Positions 22,748 to 31,342 of a stretch of 31,884 bases of DNA are shown here, piece after piece. The notes below the pieces were generated by a model, which made no database searches, was not told the origin of the DNA, and saw nothing but the letters and a program-made list of their open reading frames with translations. Made by a program: the position numbers and the translations under genes. The stretch's first letter is position 1, and each line of letters begins with the position of its first letter. This stretch comes from a virus: positions 1 to 31,884 of IMG/VR virus record IMGVR_UViG_3300013119_000118; one strand, written 5' to 3'.

Positions 22748-25696
22748 ATGGCTATAAAGAATTTTAAATTCGTATCTCCTGGAGTATTCATTAATGAAAT
22801 TGATAACTCAAGGATACCAAAGACTCCGACCGCGATTGGTCCAGTAATTGTAGGACGCTCACGTAAAGGTTTAGCTATGCAACCAGCAGTAGTCAGTTCA
22901 TATGATGAATATACTCAACTGTTTGGCGAAACTGTGCCTGGTAGTGGTGGCGGTGATATTTATCGCGATGGTAACTACCAATCTCCCATGTATGGTACGT
23001 ATGCAGCGAAGGCATTCTTAAGCACCGCACCAGCACCAGTGACTTTTATTCGGCTATTGGGCCAAGAAACAACAGCAGGAGCAACCGCAGGAGGAGATGC
23101 CGCCGCAGGTTGGTCAACTACTAACCTTAATGGTGCCCTAGCAGTAGATGATATCTCAGTAGGTGGCGCCTATGGGCTATGGATCTTCCCTTCAGGAAGT
23201 GGAACTAGTATGGACGAATCACCAGCACAAGCGTTCCCAGGCAGAGATTTAAACTCAGAGGCTAGTCCATCAGCTGGAGTTTTGGCAGCAGTGTGGTATA
23301 TGGACTCTGGCTCAATCGAGCTATCTGGATTCAAACGCGGCACTTATGCTGCAGCACATTCCGCCAGTCGTGGAACTTGTGTGTGTATCGGTTCAGATAC
23401 CAGTGGAGTATTCACAACTATCCATACGGACTCAGATGGTGTAGAGCATACTGTCAAATTTAGTCTTGATGATGACTCTGACACTTTTATCCGTAATCGT
23501 TTCAACACTAATCCCCAGTTACTAAATGCTTCAGGAACATTTTATCCAAATTCGAAGCCTATTTGGCTTGGAGAGACTTTCGAAGAGAACGTTCGTAACT
23601 ATCTTGATAGTTCTGGAGCGTCTCTTGTTGGGCAAGAAATACAAGGTGCCATCTTTGGTATCCAATTGAGTGGCTCAACAACATCGCCAGCATCTGTAAA
23701 GCAAGCTTCTCGTGAAGCAGTTGCAGGTTGGTTTATTGGTCAAGATTTGTCTGGCAACGAAGCAACATACGTGCCACAGAAGATGCCAAAACTATTCCGA
23801 TTGAAAGGTCGAGGACATGGTGAGTGGTTGCACAAGAACGTCAAAGTTTCTATCGAGAGAATTAAAATTTCTTCATCTCGTTCAAACCCATACGGCACGT
23901 TCTCTGTTGTGTTGCGACAGTTAGGTGACAATGATAGAAAGACTATTGTCTTGGAGCGATTTGACCAATGTACTTTAGACCCATCATCTCCGAATTACAT
24001 TGCAAGAGTAATCGGCGACACTTATCTTAAGTGGAACTCAACACAGCGAAGACTGGAAGAGTTCGGCACATACAATAATGAATCAAATTATATCTATGTT
24101 GAGATGAACTCAGACGTGGACGCAGGAGCCTCCGATGCACTGTTATTGCCATTTGGATATTTTGGCCCACCAGTGCAGTCATCGATAACAGCCGACGATA
24201 ACACCGACACAGATATAAACAGCAAATTCGTATCTACTTCGGACAGAATGCCAGCAGGACAAGTTGCAGGTCGCGACGGAGCATTCTTACTGGGTGCCGG
24301 CGGTGCAAAACTGTCAGCCACTTTGCATTGGCCAGTAGACAGATTGCGCCTATCAGCCTCAGACGGCGGCGGCTCAGATCCAACAGATGCTTACTTTGGT
24401 TTGCAGGTTGGGAGAACATCCACTTCAGTGGTTGCTGGGAAGAGCGTTTCAGATTGGCACAGGTTGCAATATTCAAGTTTCCCCGATGATCCAACATCTA
24501 CTGGTGAATTAAACCCTTCAGCCATTAGTGGCTTTGACGCTTGGTCGTATGTATTTTCTTTAGATGACATAGTGACAGACGCTTCAAGCAATTACTTTTA
24601 TCAATCAGGATCTCGCGCTGGCACAGACTATACAGCTTACAGCTATGAGACTCTATTATCAGCCGGATATGACAGATTTACTGCACCCTTCTGGGGCGGA
24701 TTCGATGGTTTCAATATCAAAAACCCAGATCCTCTCTACAACAAGGCAATGTCGTCCACCTCCACAGAAGACAATAGTTCCGTGTATCACACATACCATA
24801 GAGCAATTGACACTGTAGCAGACCCAGAGAGTTTAAATATGAACTTGTTGGCTGTTCCAGGTTTAACGAACAACGCCCTAACAGAGCACATGATCTCAAC
24901 GTGCGAAAGTCGTGGAGATGCGCTGGCAGTGGTAGACCTCCCAGACGTCTATATTCCTTCACACGAGTCTTACTATAACAGCTTAGACCAGAGAGTGGGC
25001 ACATCGCCATCAGCAGCCGCCACGGCGCTGAGAAATAGAAGATTGGACTCTAGCTATGGCTGTACTTTTTACCCTTGGGTACAGACGCAGGACGCCTCCA
25101 CAGGAGCATCTTTGTGGATACCCCCATCGGTAGCAATGATGGGAGTAATGGCGAGTACTGAATCTTCAAATGAAGTTTGGTTTGCACCAGCAGGTTTCAA
25201 TCGCGGTGGTCTCTCAGACGGGGCAGCAGGAATACCTGTCACAAATGTATCCGAAAGGCTGACATCTGACAACCGTGATACCCTATATGAAGCTAGAATT
25301 AACCCTATTGCTTCCTTCCCTTCAACGGGACTAGTGGTATTTGGACAGAAGACACTCCAAGAGCGTCAATCAGCACTAGATAGAATTAACGTGCGCAGGA
25401 TGGTAATCTTCCTCAAGAAGCAGATTTCAATCTTGTCAAATCAAGTCCTGTTCGAACAAAATACTCAAGCCACTTGGAACAGCTTTAAAGCGCTCATCGA
25501 GCCACTTTTATCAAACACCTTGACTGGCTACGGAATCACCGATTATAAACTAATCTTGGACGAAACAACAACAACGCCAGATTTGATTGATCAGAATATC
25601 TTGTATGCTAAGATTATGGTCAAACCGGCAAGAGCAATTGAGTTTATTGCGATTGACTTCTCAATAACCTCAACAGGGGCGTCTTTTGACGACTAA
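22748..25696 (+). CDS. 18: Tail sheath protein (gp18-like)
   Basis: This is the contractile sheath subunit. The product is 982 residues, much longer than T4 gp18 (659), with the extra length in the middle as likely surface domains. The N-terminus has the classic 'VSPGVFINEIDNSRIP' and 'GPVIVGRSRKG', followed by a YDEYTQLFGE segment. The C-terminal conserved core runs through 'YEARINPIASFPSTGLVVFG', 'QKTLQERQSALDRINVRRMV', 'ISILSNQVLFEQNTQATWNS' and ends 'YAKIMVKPARAIEFIAIDFS'. These segments form the sheath-tube contact and the extended arms in known sheaths. AAAGAGG precedes the ATG, and the tail tube gene follows. Confidence 0.96.
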   Translation: MAIKNFKFVSPGVFINEIDNSRIPKTPTAIGPVIVGRSRKGLAMQPAVVSSYDEYTQLFGETVPGSGGGDIYRDGNYQSPMYGTYAAKAFLSTAPAPVTFIRLLGQETTAGATAGGDAAAGWSTTNLNGALAVDDISVGGAYGLWIFPSGSGTSMDESPAQAFPGRDLNSEASPSAGVLAAVWYMDSGSIELSGFKRGTYAAAHSASRGTCVCIGSDTSGVFTTIHTDSDGVEHTVKFSLDDDSDTFIRNRFNTNPQLLNASGTFYPNSKPIWLGETFEENVRNYLDSSGASLVGQEIQGAIFGIQLSGSTTSPASVKQASREAVAGWFIGQDLSGNEATYVPQKMPKLFRLKGRGHGEWLHKNVKVSIERIKISSSRSNPYGTFSVVLRQLGDNDRKTIVLERFDQCTLDPSSPNYIARVIGDTYLKWNSTQRRLEEFGTYNNESNYIYVEMNSDVDAGASDALLLPFGYFGPPVQSSITADDNTDTDINSKFVSTSDRMPAGQVAGRDGAFLLGAGGAKLSATLHWPVDRLRLSASDGGGSDPTDAYFGLQVGRTSTSVVAGKSVSDWHRLQYSSFPDDPTSTGELNPSAISGFDAWSYVFSLDDIVTDASSNYFYQSGSRAGTDYTAYSYETLLSAGYDRFTAPFWGGFDGFNIKNPDPLYNKAMSSTSTEDNSSVYHTYHRAIDTVADPESLNMNLLAVPGLTNNALTEHMISTCESRGDALAVVDLPDVYIPSHESYYNSLDQRVGTSPSAAATALRNRRLDSSYGCTFYPWVQTQDASTGASLWIPPSVAMMGVMASTESSNEVWFAPAGFNRGGLSDGAAGIPVTNVSERLTSDNRDTLYEARINPIASFPSTGLVVFGQKTLQERQSALDRINVRRMVIFLKKQISILSNQVLFEQNTQATWNSFKALIEPLLSNTLTGYGITDYKLILDETTTTPDLIDQNILYAKIMVKPARAIEFIAIDFSITSTGASFDD

Positions 25697-25702
25697 AACC
25701 AC

Positions 25703-25721
25703 TGAGGTGTTTTTTACCTCA
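25703..25721 (+). other. Hairpin between sheath and tube genes
   Basis: TGAGGT (25703-25708), loop GTTTTTT, ACCTCA (25716-25721): six pairs with the U-run in the loop rather than after the stem. It is not a standard terminator, but could be an mRNA processing or attenuation site that adjusts sheath and tube levels. Confidence 0.4.
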
Positions 25722-25758
25722 TTACTACTTAATATTAGAATAAAGGAAACTTACAACA

Positions 25759-26364
25759 ATGGCTGATTTTTGGAGCAGTGATCACATCACGGGTAACATC
25801 AAAGACCCTAAAAGAAAATTTAGATTTGCAATTTACATGACAGGCTTAGGAGCAACCGGCGCAGCTGATACAACTCAAGTTTGGTTTGCTAAGACTGCTA
25901 CGAAACCTTCGTTTCAAGTAAACGCAGCAGAGCACAAATATTTGAATCATACATTCTATTACCCTGGTGCTATCACTTGGCAAGATGTATCAATAACTTT
26001 GGTAGATCCACAATCTCCAGATGTAGCGGGAGCAATGGGCGAACTGATGAAAAACACCAAATATGCAGTACCTGCATCAGCGGCAGACTTATCTACGATG
26101 ACAAAATCATCTGCGTCTAGAGCACTAGGTATGATCACCATTGAACAACTAGATGGCGACGGTAAGCCAGTAGAACAATGGACTCTCAACAACGCATTTA
26201 TCACAGAGATGAAATTTGGTGACTTGGCATACGGAGATGACGAATTGACAGAATTGTCCCTAACTCTCAAGTATGATTGGGCAACTTTAGAAGACGCCAG
26301 CAGTGCAAAATGGTTTGAGAAGACCACGAGTAAGAAAAAAGAAACTAAAGCCGGATCAGCTTAA
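25759..26364 (+). CDS. 19: Tail tube protein (gp19-like)
   Basis: This is the inner tube subunit through which DNA is ejected. The product is 201 residues (T4 gp19 is 163). The start 'DPKRKFRFAIYMTGLG' and the middle 'FAKTATKPSFQVNAAEHKYL' then NHTFYYPGAITWQDVSITLVDP match tube proteins. 'AFITEMKFGDLAYGDDELTE' then LSLTLKYDWA is the closing strand. The C-terminus is a Lys-rich tail. It follows the sheath gene by 62 bp, as in T4, with AAAGGA upstream of the ATG. Confidence 0.94.
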   Translation: MADFWSSDHITGNIKDPKRKFRFAIYMTGLGATGAADTTQVWFAKTATKPSFQVNAAEHKYLNHTFYYPGAITWQDVSITLVDPQSPDVAGAMGELMKNTKYAVPASAADLSTMTKSSASRALGMITIEQLDGDGKPVEQWTLNNAFITEMKFGDLAYGDDELTELSLTLKYDWATLEDASSAKWFEKTTSKKKETKAGSA

Positions 26365-26391
26365 AATATTTAAACAACAACGAGGTGTAAA

Positions 26392-27246
26392 TTGAATAGA
26401 AATAATGATCGACTGGGGACACAAAACCCAGCATCCGATACTCCCCCCCAACAAGCAGCTGGAGGTTCAGGAGGATTTTCTTTCGTAGTACCCACAGAAT
26501 TCGTAGACTTGCCTTCAAATGGTAATCATTACCCAGAAGGTCATGCTCTATATGGACAGGGCACTATTGAGATTAAACAAATGACGGCAAAAGAAGAAGA
26601 CATTTTAACTTCTCGCTCTTTGCTGCGAAAAGGGGTAGCACTTGATAGAGTTATTCAAAGTATTATTGTAAATAAGACAATAGATGCCTCTACTTTACTG
26701 ATCGGCGACAGAAATGCGATTGTCATTGCTGCTAGAATCTCAGGTTATGGCCAAGATTATAGCACGACAGTTAATTGTCCATCTTGTGGAGAATCACAGT
26801 CGCACACTTTTGATTTAAGTGAGATTGAGCCATATCAAGGATCAGAGGAAATAGACAAACTGGGTGCGACCGACAACAACAACGGCACGTTTGACGTCGT
26901 TCTACCTAAGACAGAATTAAATATTACACTGCGACTCCTAACTGGCAAAGATGAGAACGCTTTAGCGGCAGCCTTTCGAGGGAACAAAAAGAAGAAAGAC
27001 ATAGAACATAATGTGACGACTCAGTTGTCAAACATTATAGTGGCCGTAAACGGAGATAGTTCGAAAGAGGCTCTAAAATATGTATCTGAAAATCTGCCTT
27101 CTTTGGACTCTCGATATTTGCGCATGGCTTATCGAGTGTTGGCCCCGAACGTAGATCTATCTTGTGACTTTGAGTGCGCCTCTTGCGATTATGAGCAAGG
27201 AATGGAGGTGCCGCTTAATGCAGACTTTTTTTGGCCTGAGCAATAA
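26392..27246 (+). CDS. 26: Baseplate hub assembly protein, gp26-like, with zinc ribbon
   Basis: The product is 284 residues. After a flexible N-terminus, 'FVDLPSNGNHYPEGHALYGQ' and 'KQMTAKEEDILTSRSLLRKG' follow the gp26 pattern of distant T4-like phages, then GDRNAIVIAARISGYG and a zinc-binding pair CPSC. A second Cys cluster, CDFECASC, is near the C-terminus and completes a likely zinc ribbon. In T4, gp26 is needed for assembly of the central baseplate hub. The start is TTG 26392 with GAGGTG five bases ahead; the next in-frame Met lies past the conserved YPEGH region. The end overlaps the next gene by 29 bp across a run of seven T residues. Confidence 0.65.
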   Translation: MNRNNDRLGTQNPASDTPPQQAAGGSGGFSFVVPTEFVDLPSNGNHYPEGHALYGQGTIEIKQMTAKEEDILTSRSLLRKGVALDRVIQSIIVNKTIDASTLLIGDRNAIVIAARISGYGQDYSTTVNCPSCGESQSHTFDLSEIEPYQGSEEIDKLGATDNNNGTFDVVLPKTELNITLRLLTGKDENALAAAFRGNKKKKDIEHNVTTQLSNIIVAVNGDSSKEALKYVSENLPSLDSRYLRMAYRVLAPNVDLSCDFECASCDYEQGMEVPLNADFFWPEQ

Positions 27247-27472
27247 ATATATGGAAGAAATCTATGAACAGTTTTTCTTCCTAAAATATTCGGGAGGCTG
27301 GAGTTTCTCAGAGGCATATAACCTCCCTGTAGGGCTCAGAACATGGTTTGTTAAGCGACTTGTGAAGCAACTTAATGATGAAGCAGAAGCAACAAAGCAG
27401 GCTTACTCTGGAAACAATAGGGGCTCACAAACCCTAACGAAGCAAAATCAACCTTCTCGGCCTAGCGATTAG
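27218..27472 (+). CDS. Small protein overlapping gp26-like gene; possible tail assembly chaperone partner
   Basis: The product is 84 residues: 'IYEQFFFLKYSGGWSFSEAY', then NLPVGLRTWFVKRLVKQL and a polar Gln/Ser/Pro-rich tail. The ATG at 27218 is chosen because GGAGGTG lies seven to eight bases upstream, inside the gp26-like gene; upstream residues in this frame are a shadow of that gene. The pattern 'SFxEAYxLPVxxRxWF' recurs in small proteins next to gp26 and the tape measure in T4-like phages. The place before a tape-measure gene is that of tail assembly chaperones, which are often joined to the upstream product by frameshifting. A terminator follows the stop. Confidence 0.6.
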   Translation: MQTFFGLSNKYMEEIYEQFFFLKYSGGWSFSEAYNLPVGLRTWFVKRLVKQLNDEAEATKQAYSGNNRGSQTLTKQNQPSRPSD

Positions 27473-27492
27473 GGCCAAGAACTTTTAAGAAG

Positions 27493-27517
27493 AGCAAAGC
27501 GTTATGCTTTGCTTTTT
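27493..27517 (+). terminator. Rho-independent terminator before the tape-measure gene
   Basis: AGCAAAGC (27493-27500), loop GTTAT, GCTTTGCT (27506-27513), eight perfect pairs, with TTTTT running out of the right arm. It lies 20 bp after the preceding stop and 11 bp before the next ACTATTTA motif, so it separates two late transcripts. Confidence 0.85.
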
Positions 27518-27527
27518 CGTTTGTAAA

Positions 27528-27535
27528 ACTATTTA
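27528..27535 (+). promoter_or_regulatory. Putative late promoter motif ACTATTTA (copy 7)
   Basis: ACTATTTA followed by TTTTTGA, directly after the terminator and 27 bp before the GTG at 27563. Confidence 0.45.
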
Positions 27536-27562
27536 TTTTTGAACTACGGGGAAAGTAAATAC

Positions 27563-29950
27563 GTGCCACCAGAAGATAACAACGAAAACGATAACTTGGA
27601 AGTCTTGAAGAAAATATTAAAAGCAAAAGAATCTATTAACGAGCTGTCTGAAAAGACTGCACAACAGTTTGCCAATATGACTAAAAGCTTCTCAACGTTA
27701 ATGAGCTATCAAGAGAAGATGGAGAAGATAAAAGAACAAGAACTTCTTACTCAAAGGAAGCTTCTTGATGGCCATGTACTCCAGCTATCAGAAATGAAAG
27801 CGCAGGGCTCTATGGACGAAGCCGCCCTACAAGCTTTAGAGGACCAGATCAAGAAACAAGAAGAGTCGATTGCCCTAGAAGAACACAAAGTGCGTGTTAT
27901 GAGAGAGTCTGCTGCTGCCGGAAAAGAACTGGGGACAGCGATGACTAGTGCACTACAATCACAGTATAAAACAGGTTCAACTGTTATCCCTCTTGTGAAG
28001 AAAATAGTACTGGGCTTTCGCGACTGGAAATCTTTGGTAACAAGCCTCGCCATGTCTGCTCCTACCATGATGGCAAATTTGGTAACAGGAATGGTTGGAT
28101 TTGCGACTGCTTTGGTTGATGCTGAAGCTGCTTTTCGTCGCACCACTGGAGCCTCAAACGCATTTGCCTCTAGTATAAGAGATTCCGCCGCTGAGATGCT
28201 GAAATACACTGTATCGCTAGAGGATGTTTCGAAATCTATGACCTCACTACACTCAGGGTTCACAGATTTTACTATGCTGGCAAAAGAACAGCGTGATTCC
28301 CTTGTGATACTGGGATCCACTTTGGAAAAACTTGGAGTTTCTAACGAAGATTTCACTAAAGGTATTCAACTGTCAAATAAGGCACTTGGGCAAACGACAA
28401 AACAGGCCAGAACAACTCAGAGAGAAATGGTCACTTTCGCGAAAGCGTTGGGAGTAGCCCCCAAGAAAATGGCAGGCGATTTTGCAAAATCAGGCGATAT
28501 GTTGGCTAAAATGGGCTCACGTGGAGTCAAATCGTTTAAAGATTTGGCGCATGCGGCCAAGATAACTGGTTTTGAGATAGATAAAATTACTCAAATGACA
28601 AACAAATTTGATACATTTGAAGGTGCTGCTACCCAAGCAGGAAAATTAAATGCTGCCCTTGGCGGAAACTTCGTCAATGCAATGGATCTGATGATGTCCA
28701 CTGATCCAGCAGAAAGATTCGGAATGATACGAGATTCGATACTGGACGCTGGGCTAAGTTTTGATGACATGAGCTATTATCAAAAGAATTATTATAAAGA
28801 GGCTCTTGGGCTTTCAGATGTTGGCGAGCTTGCGATGATGTTATCGGGTGATATGGATTCTCTTAGTGGTGCAACCAACCAAACCGCAGAAGAATTGATA
28901 GCTCTGCAAAAAGAAGCAGAAAAGAATGCCAGCATCTCTGAACGCTGGAATGCAGTTGTCAATAGGGCTATCGTTTTTGGCTTAAAATTTGTGCCAATCG
29001 TAGAAATGATAGCAGACAACCTTAAGTTGTTGGCGATTGGTATGGCTGTCGCCGCCACCGCCACCACTGTATTGGGCGTCAAGATCTGGTTTGCTACCAA
29101 GGCAAAGCGAGAATACATAAAAGAAACCATAAAATCAGCTGCCGCTATTATTCAGCGCACATCAGCACAGGCAGCTGACACAGCAACCACTGGTATATCC
29201 ACAGCAGCAACAAGAACATCCACTGCCAGAACCAAAGCAAACACAGGGGCAATAAGAACATCCACTGCAGCGAAACAAAAAGCAACAAAGGTTTCTAAAG
29301 GCTGGAACCTTTCGTTACTGTCCACGGCACTTGCGGCTGTCGCCATAGGTGGAGCCATATATTTCGCAGCAACAGGTGTAGGTAACCTCGTCTCGGCATT
29401 TAGTGGACTAGGTGAAGCAGCTTGGCCAGCAGTGGCCGGAATTGTAGCCTTTTCGGTTAGTGTTGGGGCTTTGTTCGGACTATTGATGATGGCCGGCGCT
29501 GGTCCTCAAGCTATCGTAATAGGTCTTGCAGTTGGTTTACTGTTGGGAGTTGGTGCTGCGGCCTGGATGATGGGAGAAGGCGTAGAATCGGCAACAATAG
29601 GTCTTGCTGCGATGTTTGACTCGCTAAGTACACTAGGAGGCTTTTCCAAATTAGGTAAAGTAGCAGCAGAAATAGGAAAGATAGCCGCCGCCGTAAACTC
29701 GATAGAGACCAACAAAGCAATCAGCATATCAACTGTTATGAAGACCACAGCTGCTATTGGCAATGCCAAGCAGGCGGGCTCATCGAATTCTTCCATAAGT
29801 GCTTCGCCCAAGCAGGCGGGCTCATCGAATTCTTCCATAAGTGCTTCGCCCAAGTGGAATGTCAGATTAGTATTAGACGCAACCCAGACAAAACAACTAA
29901 TTAAAGACGGCGCGACTCAAGTTATGGCAGAGGCCATAGGAGCACAATAA
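27563..29950 (+). CDS. Tail tape-measure-like protein (gp29 position)
   Basis: The product is 795 residues. Residues 10-130 are a long coiled coil ('LEVLKKILKAKESINELSEK' and QEKMEKIKEQELLTQRK). A helical middle follows, then strongly hydrophobic segments near 485-510 (LLAIGMAVAATATTVLGVKI), 590-615 and 625-675 (ending VIGLAVGLLLGVGAAAWMMG). A coiled coil plus membrane-active helices is the signature of tape-measure proteins, which set tail length and help DNA cross the membrane. An Ala/Thr/Ser-rich linker with TAATRTSTARTKA lies between hydrophobic parts. A perfect 14-residue duplication is near the C-terminus. GTG 27563 is preferred because GGGGAAAG lies seven bases ahead; TTG 27539 lacks a site. 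Confidence 0.78.
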   Translation: MPPEDNNENDNLEVLKKILKAKESINELSEKTAQQFANMTKSFSTLMSYQEKMEKIKEQELLTQRKLLDGHVLQLSEMKAQGSMDEAALQALEDQIKKQEESIALEEHKVRVMRESAAAGKELGTAMTSALQSQYKTGSTVIPLVKKIVLGFRDWKSLVTSLAMSAPTMMANLVTGMVGFATALVDAEAAFRRTTGASNAFASSIRDSAAEMLKYTVSLEDVSKSMTSLHSGFTDFTMLAKEQRDSLVILGSTLEKLGVSNEDFTKGIQLSNKALGQTTKQARTTQREMVTFAKALGVAPKKMAGDFAKSGDMLAKMGSRGVKSFKDLAHAAKITGFEIDKITQMTNKFDTFEGAATQAGKLNAALGGNFVNAMDLMMSTDPAERFGMIRDSILDAGLSFDDMSYYQKNYYKEALGLSDVGELAMMLSGDMDSLSGATNQTAEELIALQKEAEKNASISERWNAVVNRAIVFGLKFVPIVEMIADNLKLLAIGMAVAATATTVLGVKIWFATKAKREYIKETIKSAAAIIQRTSAQAADTATTGISTAATRTSTARTKANTGAIRTSTAAKQKATKVSKGWNLSLLSTALAAVAIGGAIYFAATGVGNLVSAFSGLGEAAWPAVAGIVAFSVSVGALFGLLMMAGAGPQAIVIGLAVGLLLGVGAAAWMMGEGVESATIGLAAMFDSLSTLGGFSKLGKVAAEIGKIAAAVNSIETNKAISISTVMKTTAAIGNAKQAGSSNSSISASPKQAGSSNSSISASPKWNVRLVLDATQTKQLIKDGATQVMAEAIGAQ
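29768..29851 (+). repeat. Perfect 42-bp tandem duplication in the tape-measure-like gene
   Basis: Two identical in-frame 42-bp units, 29768-29809 and 29810-29851, each encode KQAGSSNSSISASP. Zero mismatches point to a recent duplication by slippage or unequal recombination. Copy number could vary among related phages. Confidence 0.92.
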
Positions 29951-29952
29951 TA

Positions 29953-31011
29953 ATGGCAGATTTTTACAATGTTTTTAACTCACAGAGGTTTTCAGAAGAA
30001 GACGGACCACTTAGTGTATCTGGTGAAGACAACTTGGCTAATGCTGGCCTTGTCATCTCTTTCGAACATGTCCCGACTGGTAAAAAAGTCTTTTTCAAGG
30101 CTTTTATAGTCGCCTATACTGATACTTTCGCTTCTAATTGGAACAGCGAGGTCGTATATGGTCGAGCAGATCCTATACAGATGTTCAAGAACACTGCCCG
30201 CTCGATCACGTTGGCCTTTAAGGCTCCTGCCACAACACAAAGTGAAGCATACGAGAACCTCGGCAAAACCCAGCTTTTAACACAGTTCTTGTATCCCACT
30301 TATAAGAACACTGGCCTATCTCAAACAATAACACAATCCCCATTAGTGAGGATCAAGGTTATGAATCTTTTGAGCGATACTTCTGGGATGTCACCCGCAA
30401 CTGCAGCAAGCATAAAACAATACTTTAAAGACTATAATCATGGCTCCAGCGGAAGAGGTCTCTTGGGAGCAATACAGAACCTTACAGTAAACCATAATAT
30501 TGATAATGATTCGGGAGTGATAGAGAAGAAAAAGAAAAAGAAGAATAAAGATGGAGCCTTTGAGGCATTGTTGCCTAAATTAATTGAAGTTAATCTCACT
30601 TTTACTCCAATCCATGAACATCCTCTTGGTTGGAGCCAGGAAGGTCGTTTTGGACAAAGCGGCCAAGCAAACTCATCAGGAGAATTGTTTCCATATGGTG
30701 TCCAAATGGAACACCAAGCATCCACCCACCAAGTATTTCCGCCGCCAGCAAATAATGCGCCATCACTAGAGGATGATGGTGCCAAGTCACAGGCAATTCC
30801 CGATGCTGAACAGACCCCAGACCAAGCTAATGCACAAGGATCTGAGGCCACCACGACCGGTAGCCCCTTATTGGACGCCTATTTAAGCAGTCTTCCTGAT
30901 ACCAACGGCGACGGCATAGTGGATGAACCTGCCAACAGGCTACTTGATTTCGACGCTGATCCGTGGATTGGCATGGATTGGGATGAGATTGGAGGACTTC
31001 CAGATGAGTAG
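29953..31011 (+). CDS. Putative baseplate / tail-tube-end structural protein
   Basis: The product is 352 residues. The N-terminal domain has 'FKAFIVAYTDTFASNWNSEV' followed by VYGRADPIQMFKNTARSITLAF and a later 'LLTQFLYPTYK'. This 'YGRxDPI...T.R' pattern is common in tail-end or baseplate structural proteins of marine myoviruses and may correspond to the tube-cap role of T4 gp48/gp54. A KKKKKKNKDG linker follows near residue 195, then 'LPKLIEVNLTFTPIHEHPLG'. The C-terminal third is acidic and low-complexity, with DTNGDGIVDE resembling an EF-hand/dockerin calcium loop. It starts 2 bp after the tape-measure stop and overlaps the next gene by 8 bp. Confidence 0.6.
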   Translation: MADFYNVFNSQRFSEEDGPLSVSGEDNLANAGLVISFEHVPTGKKVFFKAFIVAYTDTFASNWNSEVVYGRADPIQMFKNTARSITLAFKAPATTQSEAYENLGKTQLLTQFLYPTYKNTGLSQTITQSPLVRIKVMNLLSDTSGMSPATAASIKQYFKDYNHGSSGRGLLGAIQNLTVNHNIDNDSGVIEKKKKKKNKDGAFEALLPKLIEVNLTFTPIHEHPLGWSQEGRFGQSGQANSSGELFPYGVQMEHQASTHQVFPPPANNAPSLEDDGAKSQAIPDAEQTPDQANAQGSEATTTGSPLLDAYLSSLPDTNGDGIVDEPANRLLDFDADPWIGMDWDEIGGLPDE

Positions 31012-31339
31012 GAATGATAATCGAAAGATCATAACTAGTGATAGTGACGTCCGTCGCCCAAATAGAAGAGAACGAGATTTAAAAAAAATACACCACTATG
31101 AATCGCCAGTGATGAGAAACCCAACCTCAAGGCAGCGTTCAAGAATAATGTCTACAAAGCATATTTGGAAATACGGAGATAGATTGTACAACTTGGCGCA
31201 TCAATATTACGGCGACGCCCGTTTCTGGTGGGTCATAGCTTGGTGGAATGGATATGGAGTAGAAGCGGCTATCAAAACCGGTGCCTCTCTTGTGATACCT
31301 CTCGATGTTTCAGAAGCATTAAAAGTATTGGAGGGATAG
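31004..31339 (+). CDS. 53: LysM-domain baseplate protein, gp53-like
   Basis: The product is 111 residues. A basic N-terminal stretch of about 45 residues leads into a LysM-like domain: 'WKYGDRLYNLAHQYYGDARF' then WWVIAWWNGYGVEAAIKTG and SLVIPLD. LysM folds are found at the C-terminus of T4 gp53 (196 residues), a baseplate wedge protein. This version is shorter but has the same order. The start is ATG 31004 with GGAGGA seven bases upstream, just before the stop of the preceding gene. The frame's earlier open part is a shadow of that gene. Other LysM tail proteins that bind peptidoglycan are the main alternative. Confidence 0.7.
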   Translation: MSRNDNRKIITSDSDVRRPNRRERDLKKIHHYESPVMRNPTSRQRSRIMSTKHIWKYGDRLYNLAHQYYGDARFWWVIAWWNGYGVEAAIKTGASLVIPLDVSEALKVLEG

Positions 31340-31342
31340 GTT

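Noticed and set aside
27751-28356. 201-residue antisense open frame opposite the tape-measure gene
   Set aside because: It is a Ser/Ala-rich shadow of a helical repeat-rich coding region, without start signals or family features.
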